A DNA stretch of 15,606 bases, taken from the NCBI GenBank assembly GCA_017629415.1, contig JAGBXG010000445.1, forward strand, positions 1 through 15,606, in the 5' to 3' direction. The DNA comes from Pseudomonadota bacterium (GTDB lineage Bacteria > Myxococcota > Bradymonadia > UBA4248). Of this stretch, positions 14,310 to 15,606 are shown piece after piece (positions within the stretch are counted from its first letter, which is position 1; each line of letters starts with the position of its first letter). The translations under genes and the position numbers were made by a program. The notes beneath the pieces were generated by a model, which did not search any database, had not been told where the DNA came from, and saw only the letters and a program-made list of their open reading frames with translations.

Positions 14310-15338
14310 TTAGGCGTTTGCGCGGATATGCAAAATATCACCGTCTTGAGTAATATAACCTTTGCCTTCAAGCTTGAATTTGCCAGCTTCTTTGACAGCC
14401 GCTTCGCTTCCAAGTTCAAGAAGATCAGCGCTCGTCATCTTTTCAGCGCGAATGAAATGTTTGGCCAAATCAGTGTGAATACGACCGGCACTTTCCTGAG
14501 CTGTCGAACCATTACGAACTGTCCAGGCGCGAACTTCGTCTTCACCCACTGTAAAGAATGAAATCAAATCAAGCATGCCGTAAGCCGCGCGAATAAAACG
14601 ATCGCGAGCCGTTGCCGTAATGCCAAGATCCGCCAAGAAATCAGCTTGGTCTTCTTCCGGAAGCAAAGCAATTTCACTTTCTACACGCGCACTCAAGACA
14701 AATGTCGGTTCCTTCAATCCCAATGAGGCTGCCACCGATTCCGCATGCGCTTCATCGGCTTCCGATTCATCCACATTCACGACGATAATCGCAGGCTTGA
14801 GCGTCATCAGCTGATAACCGCGAAGCATATCTAACTCCGTTTTGTCCAGCTGAAGATCCTTTAACCACATTTCGTTTTCAAGCGCAGACTGCAGTTTCAA
14901 AAATAGCGCTTTTTCCTGCTCACTTGCCTTTTCCTTCTGCATGCGGCTTACTTTGCGCTCCACAATTTCCATATCACTCAACAGCAATTCGCTGAGCATG
15001 GAACGCGCTTCTCGGGCGGGTTCTACATCTGAATAACCATTCGAAAATCCGCGTACGACAATCGCAAGCAAATCTGCTTCACGAATCTTGCCTAAAACAT
15101 TGCCGTCCAAACCTTTGCCTACGGCTGCACCGCTCATGACATCCACAAACTGAATCGTCGCATAAATCGTCTTCTTCGGATTATACATCGCACTTAACGC
15201 ATCAATACGACTGTCAGGCACGCGCACTTCACGAATTTGCTGCTTCTGCTGAACAAGCTCTGCAGGATCTACGCCCGAAAGTGCTCCAAAAATGGTCGTT
15301 TTCCCGCTTCCCTCATAACCGATAATGCCGACTTTCAA
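14310..15338 (-). CDS. Divergent YchF/OLA1-like P-loop NTPase with TGS domain
   Basis: The 342-residue protein has a P-loop GYEGSGKTT (7/8-15), where typical YchF has GxPNVGKST. FVDVMSG (64-70) stands where DIAG-L is usual, with a short deletion. VNVDE (187-191) matches the NxxE element that makes YchF proteins ATP-preferring. The C-terminal TGS region is well kept: LISFFTVGEDEVRAW (258-272), GRIHTDLAKHFIRAE (285-299), and KEAGKFKLEGKGYITQDGD (316-334). YchF proteins bind ribosomes and affect translation and stress responses. This one may be a paralogue rather than the housekeeping copy. The start is TTG at 15338, with AGGAGG 6 bases upstream; an ATG further out (15371) would add 11 residues ahead of the P-loop strand and lacks such a site. 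Confidence 0.88.
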   Translation of the reverse strand: MKVGIIGYEGSGKTTIFGALSGVDPAELVQQKQQIREVRVPDSRIDALSAMYNPKKTIYATIQFVDVMSGAAVGKGLDGNVLGKIREADLLAIVVRGFSNGYSDVEPAREARSMLSELLLSDMEIVERKVSRMQKEKASEQEKALFLKLQSALENEMWLKDLQLDKTELDMLRGYQLMTLKPAIIVVNVDESEADEAHAESVAASLGLKEPTFVLSARVESEIALLPEEDQADFLADLGITATARDRFIRAAYGMLDLISFFTVGEDEVRAWTVRNGSTAQESAGRIHTDLAKHFIRAEKMTSADLLELGSEAAVKEAGKFKLEGKGYITQDGDILHIRANA

Positions 15339-15464
15339 TGATTCCTCCTGGATAAAATAAACGAATGTCATGGCAGACGAATGTCGTTCTGACTAAACTT
15401 TTACAATACCATATTTGGCTGCTTTTCACACATTTTATTCGTAAGGTTGCGGAAACGATAACAT
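15339..15464. other. Upstream region of the YchF-like gene, no gene seen
   Basis: The region is AT-rich, with the ribosome site at its left end. No convincing promoter pair or coding frame was identified. Confidence 0.5.
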
Positions 15465-15511
15465 AAAAAAAGCGGCGCGTATGGAGGGCGTATGCCCGAC
15501 ATAGCGTCGCT
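15465..15511 (-). terminator. Bulged-hairpin repeat that reads as an intrinsic terminator on the minus strand
   Basis: The repeat core (15477-15505, plus strand) is GC-g-TATG, GA, GGGC, loop GTAT, GCCC, GA, CATA-GC. GCGGCGC and GCGTCGC extend the outer stem with one G-T wobble. On the minus strand the hairpin is followed directly by seven T's (complement of 15465-15471). It could terminate a minus-strand gene beyond the right edge before the YchF-like gene begins. Confidence 0.7.
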
Positions 15512-15514
15512 CAA

Positions 15515-15548
15515 GCCCGGCGTATGGGCTGTAAGACCATAGCCGGGC
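15515..15548 (+). repeat. Bulged-hairpin repeat, long-stem copy
   Basis: GCCCGGC, bulged G15522, TATGG, nine-base loop, CCATA, GCCGGGC gives a 12-bp stem that is perfect except for the bulged G. It lies 9 bases after the previous hairpin, forming a pair. Confidence 0.8.
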
Positions 15549-15569
15549 ACCAAGATATATCATTTTGTC

Positions 15570-15606
15570 TTTTGCCGGTATTTGGATGCAATTTCGAGGA
15601 AGCAAG
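15570..15606. repeat. Second copy of the 37-nt dispersed repeat, cut by the window end
   Basis: It shares TTTTGCCG, TTGGATG, ATTTCGAG and CAAG, at identical spacing, with 3948-3984. The window stops exactly at the end of the match, so the true length is unknown. Confidence 0.65.

Overview
The window looks like part of a bacterial chromosome of middling GC content, dense in intergenic hairpins, probably from a Gram-negative. No rRNA, tRNA or other phylogenetic marker is present. The combination of a B12-dependent methionine synthase, a lone RRM RNA-binding protein, a multi-GAF histidine kinase and a contractile-injection baseplate module would fit a delta-proteobacterial/Myxococcota-like lineage, but that is a weak inference.

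Layout. Positions 1-180 hold two hairpin repeats and the metH leader. metH (181-3735, +) encodes a full-length modular methionine synthase. A non-coding convergent region (3736-4136) is full of inverted repeats. It is followed by a soluble two-GAF histidine kinase (4137-6017, -). A divergent AT-rich promoter region (6018-6291) leads to a 95-residue RRM protein (6292-6579, +) with its own terminator. A strong terminator at 6657-6686 ends a two-gene minus-strand unit: a small Cys4 protein (7260-7538) and a protein with an acidic 9-residue repeat tail (6704-7231). A non-coding repeat island (7539-7933) contains a 93-bp tandem duplication and several hairpins.

From 14164 down to 7934, on the minus strand, lies a compact operon of contractile-injection/phage-tail baseplate type. 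It encodes a 63-residue zinc ribbon, a gpW/gp25-like protein, a very large baseplate J-like assembly protein, a PASTA + tail-protein-I fusion, and a 515-residue protein that probably sits at the periphery of the particle or baseplate. Upstream on the same strand is a divergent YchF-like P-loop NTPase that starts at a TTG codon (14310-15338). No sheath, tube, spike, tape-measure or AAA+ ATPase gene is in the window, so only the baseplate part of a particle is seen here.

The most distinctive unexplained structure is a family of dispersed hairpins found at both ends of the window and in the 7.6-7.9 kb island. They share an outer stem with one bulged G (GC-g-TAT... paired with ...ATA-GC), while the inner stem varies in sequence but keeps its pairing. 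Several copies have an A-tract on their 5' side, so the opposite strand reads as a hairpin followed by a T-run, like an intrinsic terminator. A second dispersed repeat (37 nt) occurs at 3948-3984 and again at 15570-15606, where the window cuts it off.
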